Source: Deltaproteobacteria bacterium (GTDB taxonomy: Bacteria; Desulfobacterota_B; Binatia; UBA9968). Taken from it: a stretch of 22,789 nt of DNA. The stretch lies in the NCBI GenBank assembly GCA_016193385.1, contig JACPSF010000054.1:1-22789 (forward strand), read 5' to 3'. Positions 1 to 7,507 of this stretch are shown here, in pieces. The position numbers and the translations under genes are program-made. The notes beneath the pieces were generated by a model. It was not told where the DNA came from, made no database searches, and was given only the letters and a program-made list of their open reading frames with translations. Position 1 is the first letter of the stretch. Every line of letters starts with the position of its first letter.

Positions 1-124
1 CTCTGCCGCCCATTCGTTCCCACGGGACGCGCGGCAGATCCACCAGACGCTCTATCCCGTAGCCCTGCACGATGGGCAGGCCCTGGGCCTGAATCCACTT
101 CTCGTAGGTCGTTTCACGGTGCAT
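1..124 (-). CDS. Cupin-like protein, 5' end only (partial)
   Basis: The gene starts at ATG 124-122 and runs off the left edge after about 41 codons. The start is well supported by AAGGAGG at 135-141, though the spacing to the ATG is rather long. The visible N-terminus begins MHRETTYEKWIQAQGLPIVQ and continues to a PWERMGG motif. From memory this resembles the start of small cupin-domain proteins annotated as cupin or gentisate dioxygenase-like in uncultivated soil bacteria. The metal-binding cupin motifs lie outside the window, so no reaction can be assigned. It is transcribed away from the gene block at 438-7507 and has its own upstream region. Confidence 0.6.
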   Translation of the reverse strand, partial: MHRETTYEKWIQAQGLPIVQGYGIERLVDLPRVPWERMGGR

Positions 125-164
125 AGGGTGCTAGCCTCCTTCTCGCCGGAAAATGATAGAGACT

Positions 165-243
165 ATGATGGCCTCCTTGATAAGGGATAGGAACTTTATA
201 ATGCGGAGCAGGCGACAAAAACCTAACACAAGGAGGCTATCAT
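165..243. repeat. Imperfect inverted repeat carrying two RBS-like cores
   Basis: Arm 165-178 (atgatggcctcctt) pairs with arm 230-243 (aaggaggctatcat), 13 of 14 positions matching, around a loop of about 51 nt. The right arm contains the AAGGAGG in front of the ORF at 242. A third related core, ctagcctcctt, occurs at 131-141 as the reverse-strand RBS of the cupin gene. A perfect TATAAT sits in the loop at 197-202, but the best -35 (TTGATA, 177-182) is only 14 nt away. Confidence 0.5.
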
Positions 244-430
244 GGAGAGATACTATGGAAAGGAAAGGATCTTGGCAAGAGGGAAGAAGGGGAGTTTGAG
301 AGGAGCTTGCAGCTTTTCTAAGAGATTATTCTTGCGTCGCAAATATCCCCAGTACCGACGCATGGCGATCCAGGAGCGACCCATCAGTTGCATCCGCCCG
401 TCCCGCACCGTTAGCTGGGGAAGTCTCTAA
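242..430 (+). CDS. Doubtful short ORF of 62 codons with a strong RBS
   Basis: ATG 242 follows a textbook AAGGAGG (230-236) with 5 nt spacing, which is the main reason for listing it. The product is very basic, rich in Arg and Lys, with no recognisable domain, signal peptide or membrane segment. The opposite strand is also open over most of this stretch and reads more like ordinary protein, for example MQLMGRSWIAMRRYWGYLRR, so this may be the remnant of an older minus-strand gene. It could also be the start of a gene whose body has been lost. I do not recognise a family. Confidence 0.25.
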   Translation: MERYYGKERILARGKKGSLRGACSFSKRLFLRRKYPQYRRMAIQERPISCIRPSRTVSWGSL

Positions 431-437
431 ACCGGCA

Positions 438-1734
438 TCATTCACCGATTCGCAGGAATTTGATCAGTCGTAGAAGATATTTTTCGTGCAGACCCAATAG
501 CCTCGCCGCCGCCGCGCGGTTTCCCTGGGACTTGGCCAAGGCCCTTTGGATAAGCGTTCGGCGATAAGCTTCCATGGCTTCGCGATAGTTCCAACTGTCC
601 AGATGAGACGGCTTTTCCTGAGCCAGGATGCCAGGAGGCAAGTCGTGTGCGGTCACTTTTGGACCCTGCCCAAGAACTACAGCTCGTTCGATCACATTAG
701 CCAGCTCCCGCACGTTCCCCGGCCAATCATAAGCGAGTAGTTTTTCCTGAGCTTCCTCGGAAATCTCCGTGAAGCTTTTCTTCGTCTCCCTAGCGAGGCG
801 CTCGAGAAAGCTCTGGGCCAAAGGAAGGATATCCTCTCTTCTTTCCCTTAGGGGAGGAAGAGTGATGGGAATCACGTTGAGACGGTGGTACAAATCCTCG
901 CGATAGCGACCGTCGTTAACGGCAGCCCCTAAGTTGCGATTCGTGGCGGAGATGATCCGCACATCCACGCTGATTGGTCTCACCCCGCCGACACGCTCGA
1001 ATTCCCGCTCCTGAAGGAAGCGTAGAAGTTTCGTTTGCAACTCGGCGGAGATGTCCCCGACTTCGTCCAGGAACACGGTTCCACCATGGGCCAGCTCCAC
1101 CTTACCTCTCTTAAGCTCGTGTGCCCCGGTGAAGGCTGATCGCGACGAAGGGGCGCCGGCACCTTTCGCTCCACCAATGGATCGATCGCGCGAAGATTTC
1201 CTTCCCTGTCCCGCTTTCACCGAGAAGCAATACCGTTGCCTTGCTGGACGCGGCTTTTCTTGCAGTATCTACCGCCTCGCTCATCTTGGCGCTCTGCCCA
1301 ACAACGAGCCGGTAGCGCTCGCCGGCCTCATGGGTGAAGATTTCTATCTCTCGCTTCAGCCGTTCCCGTTCCAGAGCCTTCCGCACCACGATCTCCAGAT
1401 GCTCTGGATCGAACGGCTTCGGAATAAAGTCGTAGGCTCCCTCCTTCATCGCCTCCACCGCCCTCTCGATTGAACCGTAGGCGCTGATCACGATGATTGG
1501 AATATCGAATCCGTCTCGTCGAAGCCTGCGAAGAAGCTCCATCCCGCCCATGCGTGGCATCTGGAGGTCGAGCAACACCAAAGCCGGCGCCTCCTTCGCG
1601 ATAGAGGCCAGCGCTTCCTGCCCGTCGGATGCCACGACAACCTCACACTCCAGCGAGCGCAACCGCACCTGGAGGAGACGCCGCGAGGAAGCGTCATCAT
1701 CCACAACCAGCACTCGTGCACAAGCCGAATTCAT
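438..1734 (-). pseudogene. NtrC-type sigma-54 response regulator, broken by an internal deletion
   Basis: This encodes a receiver domain, a sigma-54 AAA+ ATPase and a Fis-type DNA-binding helix-turn-helix, the usual architecture of regulators that activate sigma-54 promoters. I chose ATG 1734; TTG 1767, directly after the previous stop, is the alternative. The receiver phospho-acceptor is Asp56 (LVLLDLQMP). Walker A (GESGTGKE), Walker B (FLDEVGD), ATNRNL and the C-terminal HTH ([12 protein letters not shown]) are all visible. The frame breaks near 1127: after RPFVAI the sequence jumps to AFTGA in another frame. About 20 residues, including the NCA...ELFGHEKG block and the first Gly of GAFTGA, are missing, which fits a deletion of about 59 nt. 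The first frame ends at a TAA at 1111-1113. As it stands, only the receiver and a fragment of the ATPase would be made. A local misassembly is the other explanation. Confidence 0.85.
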
Positions 1735-1767
1735 CTGCCCGAACGTTTGGGTTTCCCTTACGCGCAA

Positions 1768-2148
1768 CTAACCTCTGGTACTGCCGAGATGGCTTGCAAC
1801 TTCTTGAATGAATGTCGTCTTATCGATCGGCTTTGTAATATAGGCAGCACAGCCCGCGGACAAGGCTTTCTCCCGGTCTCCCTTCATGGCGTAAGACGTC
1901 ACGGCCACGATGGGGATGTCAGCCGTGATCGGGTCCTCCTTCAACTTCTTCGTCGCCTCCAAGCCATCCATCCCAGGGAGCTGGATATCCATAACGATGA
2001 GGTCAGGCCGCTCGCACTTAAGCAACTCAAAGGCCTCTTGCGCCGTACCTGCTTGAAGGATCTGGTACCCTTGGGACCGAAGCAGGAACTCCGCGAGACG
2101 GCGGTTCACAGGATTATCTTCAACCAGCAAGATTTTTTCTCCGGTCAA
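1768..2148 (-). CDS. Single-domain CheY/DivK-like response regulator
   Basis: A 126-residue stand-alone receiver domain. It begins ILLVEDNPVNRRL with the acidic pair, has the phosphorylated Asp in LIVMDIQLPGMDG (about residue 52), the Thr/Ser switch in VAVTSYAM and the Lys in ITKPID. The DNPVN...MDIQLPGMDG wording is typical of DivK-like or hybrid-kinase receivers that relay phosphate rather than bind DNA. The start is TTG 2148, preceded by AGGAGG at about 7 nt. It lies between the kinase (gap about 28 nt, containing a palindromic repeat) and the NtrC-type gene, so it probably takes phosphate from that kinase. No output domain is present. Confidence 0.9.
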   Translation of the reverse strand: MTGEKILLVEDNPVNRRLAEFLLRSQGYQILQAGTAQEAFELLKCERPDLIVMDIQLPGMDGLEATKKLKEDPITADIPIVAVTSYAMKGDREKALSAGCAAYITKPIDKTTFIQEVASHLGSTRG

Positions 2149-2163
2149 TTTTGCCTCCTAAAT

Positions 2164-2220
2164 TTCTCCCCTCTCTCTAACCCTCTCCCCGCTGGGGAGA
2201 GGGAAAGGGTGAGGGGAGAA
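2164..2220. repeat. Dispersed palindromic repeat (nested hairpin)
   Basis: An outer pair, 2164-2173 and 2211-2220, is 10/10 complementary. An inner hairpin, 2181-2203, has a perfect 10-bp stem (ccctctcccc / ggggagaggg) and a 3-nt loop. This CCCTCTCCCC-type palindrome is a familiar REP-like intergenic repeat in many bacterial genomes. Here it overlaps the 3' end of the kinase gene and supplies its last codons and stop. It may act as a transcript-stabilising hairpin between the kinase and receiver genes. Confidence 0.75.
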
Positions 2221-4081
2221 TCGGCAGGGTGAAGTAAAACCGGCTCCCTTTGCCCTTCTCGCTCTCGACCCAGATCTTGCCGCCGTGCACTTCGACGAAT
2301 TTCTTAGCCAGTGCCAGACCCAGACCGGTTCCTTCGGGCTTGCCGCCGTTCTCCACCGCGCCAGCCTGTTGGAACTCAAGGAAGATCCGCTCTTGGTCGG
2401 CTGCTGCGATTCCAACTCCAGTGTTACCGACCTCGACGCGCAATAACCCATTTTCAGCCTCGGCACGAATCCAAACCCGTCCCGATTCAGGGGTAAACTT
2501 GATGGCGTTGCCGACAAGATTGAGCAAAACCTGCATGATGCGGGCCCTATCCATCAGAAGCGGAGGAACCTTTTGGTCGCTCTCAACCTTCAGGTTGATG
2601 GCCTTCTTGGCCGCCAGCGGTCGCATGGTGCTGTGAACCAACGCCAAAAGGTCACTGATAACCGCCCGTTCCAGATGCAACTCCATCCGGCCGGCTTCGA
2701 CCTTCGCAAGATCGAGAATCTCATTGATCAGCTTGAGCAGATGCTTGCCGCTGTTCAGGATGTCAGTAAGGAACTGTTTTCGTTCCTCTTCGGTGACCTT
2801 TAACGCAGGATCCAACAGAACCTCCGAGAAGCCAATGATCGCGTTGAGCGGCGTGCGGAATTCATGGGACATATTGGCCAGGAACGCGGATTTATGGCGG
2901 CTTGCCTCGTCTAGTTTTCGATTCGCAAGGGCTAAATCCTGGGTCCGCGCCGCGACTTTCTGTTCGAGCTGAGCATACGATTCCCGGAGTTCGAACGCCA
3001 TCTTGTTGAACTCTTCAGCCAAGGCCTGTATCTCATCCCCGGTCTTTATTTCCAGGTGATAGTCGAGGTCACCGCTCCCGATCCGCGCTGCACCCTGCCG
3101 AAGCATCTCTACTGGACGGACTACCCTCCGGGCAATCACAACGCTGGCCAGGATCGCTATACCAAGGCCGACGAGCAGGAGAACAGAGGTCCTCATTAAC
3201 GAAGCATAGAGGGTTGCGTAGGCTTCAGCGACCGGGCGTTCCACCAGGACAGCCCACCCGAGGTCAGGAATCAGGGCATAGGAGGCGAATACCCTCTGGC
3301 CAACCAAGTTAAGTTGCGGCGCAAAGGGGCCCCCTTCGCGCGCGAGGGCTGCTTTGACCTGGTCGAGAGTTCTAAGGTTGCGCCTTTCCAGAACGATACT
3401 GATGTCCGGATGAGCGATCAGATCCCCGCTGCCGGAAACCACGTAGGCGTAACCGCCCCGACCCACTTTGATCTCCGAAACAACATCCCAAATGTACTTG
3501 AGATTGACCTTCGCCATTAAGACGCCAACGACCTCGCCGGCAAACCGTTCAATGGGGAGTGCGAGGGTCATGTACGGTTCGGAATCCCGCACGAAGAAGA
3601 CCTGGCCGTAGTACGACTTACCCCCACGGGCTCGAATGAATGCCTCTTCGGATGAAAGATTTTGCAGGTTTTCCTGGAGACCCATCTCGATACGAGACAA
3701 CTTGATCAGTTCCTGGCCTCTCAGGTCCAGCACACTCGCTTCAGTCATCGCGGGCGTGCTCTTGAGCAGCTTGATCAGGTCAAACCGGTAGGCCTTCGTT
3801 AGCCCAGCGTTCACGAGTGACTGCGTTTGGGTCGCGACCCGCACTGTCTTCTCGATGTCCCGGACAAATTGATGGATCTTGAAGGCCGCGCCGTTGGCCA
3901 TTTCTTGTTGCAGGGCCCTGATCACCTCGACGTTCTCGCGGTACCTGAAGAAGAGTTCGACCAGGCCGCTCGTCACCAACCCTCCGCTCACCAGGAATAC
4001 AGCAATGGCAAAGCTTCGCCTCAGGAGCCGACCCCCGCGCTTGCATTGCCCGCGGTCCTGCCTGTCTTGCCGACTGCTCAT
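2177..4081 (-). CDS. Membrane sensor histidine kinase (Cache-HAMP-HisKA-HATPase)
   Basis: 634 residues from ATG 4081, chosen because a longer frame to 4189 would overlap the redoxin gene. TM1 is at about 23-45, a periplasmic double-Cache-like sensor at about 50-295, TM2 at about 298-317, then HAMP (to about 370), a coiled coil, HisKA with the phosphorylated His406 in [15 protein letters not shown], and a HATPase domain. The N box (NLVGNAIKF) and G2 box (GTGLGL) are normal. The G1 box reads NTGVG (553-557) where the family has DxGxG, so the adenine-contacting Asp is Asn. The last dozen residues ([13 protein letters not shown]) are encoded by a palindromic repeat and are not part of the normal fold. 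It starts 29 nt after the redoxin stop and is followed by two receiver genes, so it is probably co-transcribed with both. The ligand is unknown; a small molecule, or a signal passed by the upstream binding protein, are options. Confidence 0.92.
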   Translation of the reverse strand: MSSRQDRQDRGQCKRGGRLLRRSFAIAVFLVSGGLVTSGLVELFFRYRENVEVIRALQQEMANGAAFKIHQFVRDIEKTVRVATQTQSLVNAGLTKAYRFDLIKLLKSTPAMTEASVLDLRGQELIKLSRIEMGLQENLQNLSSEEAFIRARGGKSYYGQVFFVRDSEPYMTLALPIERFAGEVVGVLMAKVNLKYIWDVVSEIKVGRGGYAYVVSGSGDLIAHPDISIVLERRNLRTLDQVKAALAREGGPFAPQLNLVGQRVFASYALIPDLGWAVLVERPVAEAYATLYASLMRTSVLLLVGLGIAILASVVIARRVVRPVEMLRQGAARIGSGDLDYHLEIKTGDEIQALAEEFNKMAFELRESYAQLEQKVAARTQDLALANRKLDEASRHKSAFLANMSHEFRTPLNAIIGFSEVLLDPALKVTEEERKQFLTDILNSGKHLLKLINEILDLAKVEAGRMELHLERAVISDLLALVHSTMRPLAAKKAINLKVESDQKVPPLLMDRARIMQVLLNLVGNAIKFTPESGRVWIRAEAENGLLRVEVGNTGVGIAAADQERIFLEFQQAGAVENGGKPEGTGLGLALAKKFVEVHGGKIWVESEKGKGSRFYFTLPILPSPFPSPQRGEG

Positions 4082-4110
4082 TGCCGTACCTGTTCCCAAG
4101 CGGCACCTTT

Positions 4111-4677
4111 TTATTGCGTTCCGTCCAGGTTTCGCACGACCGCCAGGATTTCCTCGCTGGAAAAGAGGACGCCGTCCGGCACGATCCACCTTCCCCTCAC
4201 GATGCCATCCTTATCAATGAGGAAAAAGGACCGCCGCGCCACGAGCCGGCTCGGGTCCCTACTATACTTCTGGAGGACGCCGTAGCTTCGAATGACCTTC
4301 AATTCTGGATGGTCGCTTAGAAGGGGATACGGAAGCTTGAGTGAATCCGCAAACGTCCTTTGTGAAAAGGGATGATCGGCACTGATCCCCAGGATTTGAA
4401 CGTTCCGTTCGTTGAATTTTCCGTAGTCGGCCTTCCTGGCCTCAAGGTTTCCCGTTCACGTCGGGCGGAAGTCGGAGACGTAGAACTCCAATAGAACTAG
4501 CTTCCTCCCCTGGAACTGCCTCAGACTGACATTTCCTCCGGTCGTGCTGGGGAGTGTGAAATCCGGCGCCTTGTCACCGACCTCCACGGCTGTGGCTACC
4601 CGGGCAATAGCCAAAACCCACGCGAGCGGCACAGCAAACAGACAGAAACGTCGTGTTCGCTTAGCCCGGAGAATCAT
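4111..4677 (-). CDS. Secreted peroxiredoxin-like selenoprotein (in-frame TGA read as Sec74)
   Basis: One open frame of 188 residues, interrupted only by TGA at 4458-4456. Start ATG 4677 has an AGGAG upstream. Residues 1-30 form a Sec signal peptide (basic start, hydrophobic core, cleavage near VATA). The mature AhpC/TSA-Redoxin domain opens with [16 protein letters not shown] and keeps the thioredoxin fold to [19 protein letters not shown]. The TGA falls in [18 protein letters not shown], exactly where the peroxidatic Cys stands in peroxiredoxins (compare DFTPVCT). The frame continues for 51 ordinary codons with family-like sequence before the segment starting [16 protein letters not shown]-like hairpin follows the TGA. 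There is no other Cys in the mature part, so it would act as a 1-Sec enzyme using an external reductant. Selenocysteine peroxiredoxins are known; I infer peroxide or disulfide chemistry in the periplasm. The usual Pro and Thr around the active site are Val and Arg, so it may be peroxiredoxin-like rather than a classical member. A plain nonsense mutation is the alternative. Confidence 0.82.
4421..4447 (-). promoter_or_regulatory. Candidate bacterial SECIS hairpin
   Basis: In the mRNA, 18 nt separate the UGA (4458-4456) from an apical loop AGGAA (4437-4433) closed by a perfect 4-bp GGCC/GGCC stem (4441-4438 with 4432-4429). A lower helix extends it: 4447-4446 (CC) with 4422-4421 (GG), U-A and G-U pairs further in, and a small internal loop. 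Bacterial SECIS elements lie inside the coding region just after the UGA, have an apical loop 16-37 nt away with a G in the first two positions, and a short upper stem. All three conditions hold. SelB binding is inferred. Confidence 0.6.
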
Positions 4678-4760
4678 CGCATCCGCTCCTTTCTTCGATC
4701 CCCACCGTCGGTTAGGCTTTGCACGCACGGCTGAGATTCCTGACGCGACAATCCTGCGTT

Positions 4761-5858
4761 TCAACGAAAGATCTTGTCCGCGCGATACAAAACCTCAGGG
4801 ACGATATTGAGACCCAATGTCTGAGCTACTTTTAAATTGATGGCAAACTCCGCCCTCACGTTCGCTTCCACAGGGATCTCACCCGGCCTCTTTCCTCTAA
4901 GGATCTTGTCCACCAGGCGCGCAGCGTGACGACCGGACTCGTAGGTGCTGACGCCGTAACTGGCCAGACCGCCACGCTCCAACCAGAAATAGTGGGAATG
5001 AAACATGGTCGGCAGAGAGCGCCGGGATGTGGCCTCGAGGACAAATCCGGGAATATTAGAGGTAACATAGCGCGGCGAAAGGATCCCCCCCGCCTCTTCC
5101 TTACGGACCTGGCTCAGGACGGCCTCAGCCTCCTGTTGGGTCCGAACGATTCTTTCGACAAGCACAAGCCCTAGCCTGCGGGCTGCGTCGCGGTACACTT
5201 TGGCCTCCAGCTTCGCATAGGCATCCGCCGCATCGTAGGGGAACAAAACCCGCCTCAGACCCGGAATGATATCTCGGAACAGTTCCAAACGCTTCGCCCC
5301 CAACTCAAGGTCGAGCTCCGTGATCCCGGTGATGTTCCCGCCAGGACGCGCGAAGCTCCGGATGAGTCCTAGCCCTACCGGATCGCCCCCGCCGGTAAAG
5401 ACAATCGGGATTTGGCTTGTTGCCGCCTGCGCTGCCTTTGCCGAGTTCCCTCCTCTGGTAAAAATGAGGTCCACCCGCTGCTCGACAAGCTCTCGAGCGG
5501 CGACGGGGAGTTCTGCCACGTCCCCCTGCGTGAATCGAACGCCAATGACAAAATCCTCGTTCTCGCGGTATCCCATCTCAAGGAGGGCATCGCGTAGACC
5601 AACGACGTGGGGCGTCGGTCCCCAGGACTCAGTCAAAACTCCGATCCGGATGGGTCCGTTACGCTCCGCTGCATTTAGGCCTGCGGGGAAAAGGCAAATA
5701 CTGGCCACCAAAACAACGACAGCGAGACTCTGTTGCCACCTTCGCCCACTCGACCCAGCCAATACCCGAGCCTTTCGCTCCGAACGCAGCACAGGGCCGA
5801 CAATATCACTTTGCCCGTTCACGCAAAAGTACGAGCAGGGCATCGGCAGGCAAGCCAT
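4761..5858 (-). CDS. ABC_sub_bind-family periplasmic substrate-binding protein
   Basis: 365 residues. The N-terminus is long, with a hydrophobic export segment at about 41-64 (SLAVVVLVASICLFPAG) before the mature start near AERNGPIRIGV. The body matches the ABC_sub_bind (Peripla_BP-like) family: RIGVLTESWG, DLIFTRGGNSAKAAQ, IPIVFTGGGDPVGLGL, ARPGGNITGI, and the C-terminal ILRGKRPGEIPVE. Such proteins bind a small ligand in the periplasm, but many are encoded without permease genes, as here. No permease or ATPase is visible in the window, so it may instead hand its ligand to the sensor kinase encoded downstream. Its TGA stop lies 83 nt before the redoxin start. ATG 5858 has a weak AGGA; a GTG at 5792 is an alternative start with a more usual signal-peptide length. 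Confidence 0.88.
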   Translation of the reverse strand: MACLPMPCSYFCVNGQSDIVGPVLRSERKARVLAGSSGRRWQQSLAVVVLVASICLFPAGLNAAERNGPIRIGVLTESWGPTPHVVGLRDALLEMGYRENEDFVIGVRFTQGDVAELPVAARELVEQRVDLIFTRGGNSAKAAQAATSQIPIVFTGGGDPVGLGLIRSFARPGGNITGITELDLELGAKRLELFRDIIPGLRRVLFPYDAADAYAKLEAKVYRDAARRLGLVLVERIVRTQQEAEAVLSQVRKEEAGGILSPRYVTSNIPGFVLEATSRRSLPTMFHSHYFWLERGGLASYGVSTYESGRHAARLVDKILRGKRPGEIPVEANVRAEFAINLKVAQTLGLNIVPEVLYRADKIFR

Positions 5859-5896
5859 TGGAGTGGTCCTGGCGGAGCATTAACAAATCCGCCAAC

Positions 5897-6817
5897 TCAC
5901 GGAATCAAGCGATCAACGCAGCTACTATCGAATGCCTTCGACCCCTTCTTGCCAGTAAGAGATCCTAGACGGCCATTCACTGATCCACCGCCAGCGCAGC
6001 GGGTGCCGAAACCGCCATTGGGAGCGGCGGCAGTGTTGGGTAGGTTCAAAATACCGGTGCCGGTATCACTGCCCAGATCTACGTTGGAAGCCTTGCCAAC
6101 ACTGACTCCATCTTCGGCATTATTGCTGATGGTATTGCTGGCGATTTCGGCGTGGGAGGCTCGATCGACTCTGATCCCGGCTCGCCGGTTGTCGTTGACC
6201 TGATTCCCCACGACAAATGCGGTAGAGGAGCGATATACGTAGATCCCCTCCTGCCCGTTGTTCTGAATCGTGTTAGGACTAGCGACCCGATCGGGAGGTC
6301 CCATGATCCCGATGCGGGCAGAGGAGTTTTCCGTTACTTCGATGCCGATCCCTGCGTTACGCTGGATCACGTTGTTGACAATCGCAACTGAGCTACCATG
6401 ATGCACGGTGACCCCATGGGCCGCGGTATTCTGGATGGTATTTCCGTCTATCAGCGCTGACCCGCCCCAGCCCACTGCTACCCCACCTCGACCCCCGGTA
6501 ACGGTAAATCCTTTTACGGTAATTCCCCTCCCTCGTATCTCAATGCTGTGCCGGTTTGGATCCGGGCCGTTAACGGTTGCCGCCTTGCTACCATCTAGAG
6601 TGATTTTGGCGAATTGCTCTGGTATCCGCACATTCTCATTACATGTGCCGCTCACCAGAAGGGTATCCCCGGGTTTGGCTTTATCGACTGCGGCCTGGAG
6701 ACTCGCCGAGGAACAATCGACAGGCACCGTTGCAGCGGTTCCGACTGATTGCAGGAGCCAGAGAAACGCAGCGAAAAGACTCAACCATTGGGCCACGCCT
6801 ATCGCTATTGTTTTCAT
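5897..6817 (-). CDS. Secreted right-handed beta-helix repeat protein
   Basis: About 306 residues from ATG 6817, chosen over a longer frame to 6859 because AGGGGG lies 7 nt upstream and the protein then begins with a clean signal peptide (MKTIAIGVAQWLSLFAAFLW, cleavage near GTAA). The mature part opens with PVDCSSASLQAAVDKAKPGD, the usual first strand of PbH1/NosD-like helices. It then shows roughly 22-residue coils with G-I-x-V and N-x-I-x-x-N ladders (GVTVHHGSSVAIVNNVIQRN, GIRVDRASHAEIASNTISNN). The C-terminus holds two Cys (CAGG, SSCVD). Proteins of this type bind or cleave polysaccharide, or are surface scaffolds; no catalytic residues can be named. It sits 38 nt upstream of the binding-protein gene in the same direction. 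Confidence 0.85.
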   Translation of the reverse strand: MKTIAIGVAQWLSLFAAFLWLLQSVGTAATVPVDCSSASLQAAVDKAKPGDTLLVSGTCNENVRIPEQFAKITLDGSKAATVNGPDPNRHSIEIRGRGITVKGFTVTGGRGGVAVGWGGSALIDGNTIQNTAAHGVTVHHGSSVAIVNNVIQRNAGIGIEVTENSSARIGIMGPPDRVASPNTIQNNGQEGIYVYRSSTAFVVGNQVNDNRRAGIRVDRASHAEIASNTISNNAEDGVSVGKASNVDLGSDTGTGILNLPNTAAAPNGGFGTRCAGGGSVNGRLGSLTGKKGSKAFDSSCVDRLIP

Positions 6818-6862
6818 AAGCCTTCCCCCTTTCGTTTTGGTGACGAGCTTCGTCATCACGGT

Positions 6863-7507
6863 TTACGGCGCGGACTGTACGGACCACCCCTTCGGAAGAA
6901 CGCGAGCCACAAGCGAAAACCCGCCCTGCCCGTTCGGCTTATAGATCAACGCTTCTCCTGCTTTTGCCTCGGACCCAAGCAAATTTAATAAAATCGAACT
7001 ATGAGTCACGAGAATGGCATTGGTCCCGGCCGGAGGGGAAGTCGCAAGGAGCCGTCTCAGAGCCTCCATTCGCTGTGGGAAGCTGGGCGGCACCGGAGCG
7101 CCCGGCGCGGGCTTATAGGGGGGGTCAAGCAGGACCTCCGACGCGTCAGCGCGGCCGAAGGCGATGCGGGCGGTCTCCATCGTACGGCAATAGCCACTTG
7201 CGAGCACTACACCGACCGGGATGCCAAGCGTCTTGAAGGCCGCGCCGATCACGCGCGCATCCTCGCGCCCCTTCTCGTTGAGTTTGGCTTGTATGTCGCA
7301 ATTCGCGAGGTCCATTGGTGAAGGCTCGGGCTTCCTTTGTTCCCGCGGCAGAAGGCTCCTGTCCGTCTCCCCGTGACTGAACAGAATCAGGTACCCGCCA
7401 CGCTTCAGCGACTCGACCGGCACCTGCGCCTCTTCAGCGGCTGCGGACGAACTCAGACCGGGCGAAGCCAGCCAAATTATCAACACCGGAACCAGAAGCG
7501 TTTTCAT
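6863..7507 (-). CDS. Exported histidine phosphatase-superfamily protein with altered RHG motif
   Basis: 214 residues starting at ATG 7507 behind AGGAG. Signal peptide at about 1-24 (MKTLLVPVLIIWLASPGLSS, cleavage near AAAEE). It follows the phosphoglycerate-mutase-like fold: LILFSHGETD (residues 41-49), LNEKGREDARVIGAAF, SGYCRTMETARIAFG and the C-terminal VTHSSILLNL with the second His. In the family the first motif is RHG and its His is phosphorylated. Here Arg is Ser44 while His45 is kept, so phosphate binding is probably weakened. The substrate is unknown. It is the first gene of the seven-gene minus-strand block and ends 45 nt before the beta-helix start. Confidence 0.85.
   Translation of the reverse strand: MKTLLVPVLIIWLASPGLSSSAAAEEAQVPVESLKRGGYLILFSHGETDRSLLPREQRKPEPSPMDLANCDIQAKLNEKGREDARVIGAAFKTLGIPVGVVLASGYCRTMETARIAFGRADASEVLLDPPYKPAPGAPVPPSFPQRMEALRRLLATSPPAGTNAILVTHSSILLNLLGSEAKAGEALIYKPNGQGGFSLVARVLPKGWSVQSAP

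Noticed and set aside
177..202. Sigma-70 promoter TTGATA/TATAAT before the ORF at 242
   Set aside because: The spacing is only 14 nt, too short for a normal promoter, although the -10 alone is perfect.
4111..4764. Redoxin gene as a frameshifted pseudogene or two separate short genes
   Set aside because: Both parts are in exactly the same frame, the sequence between them is intact family-like coding, and the only break is a TGA at the catalytic position followed by a SECIS-like hairpin.
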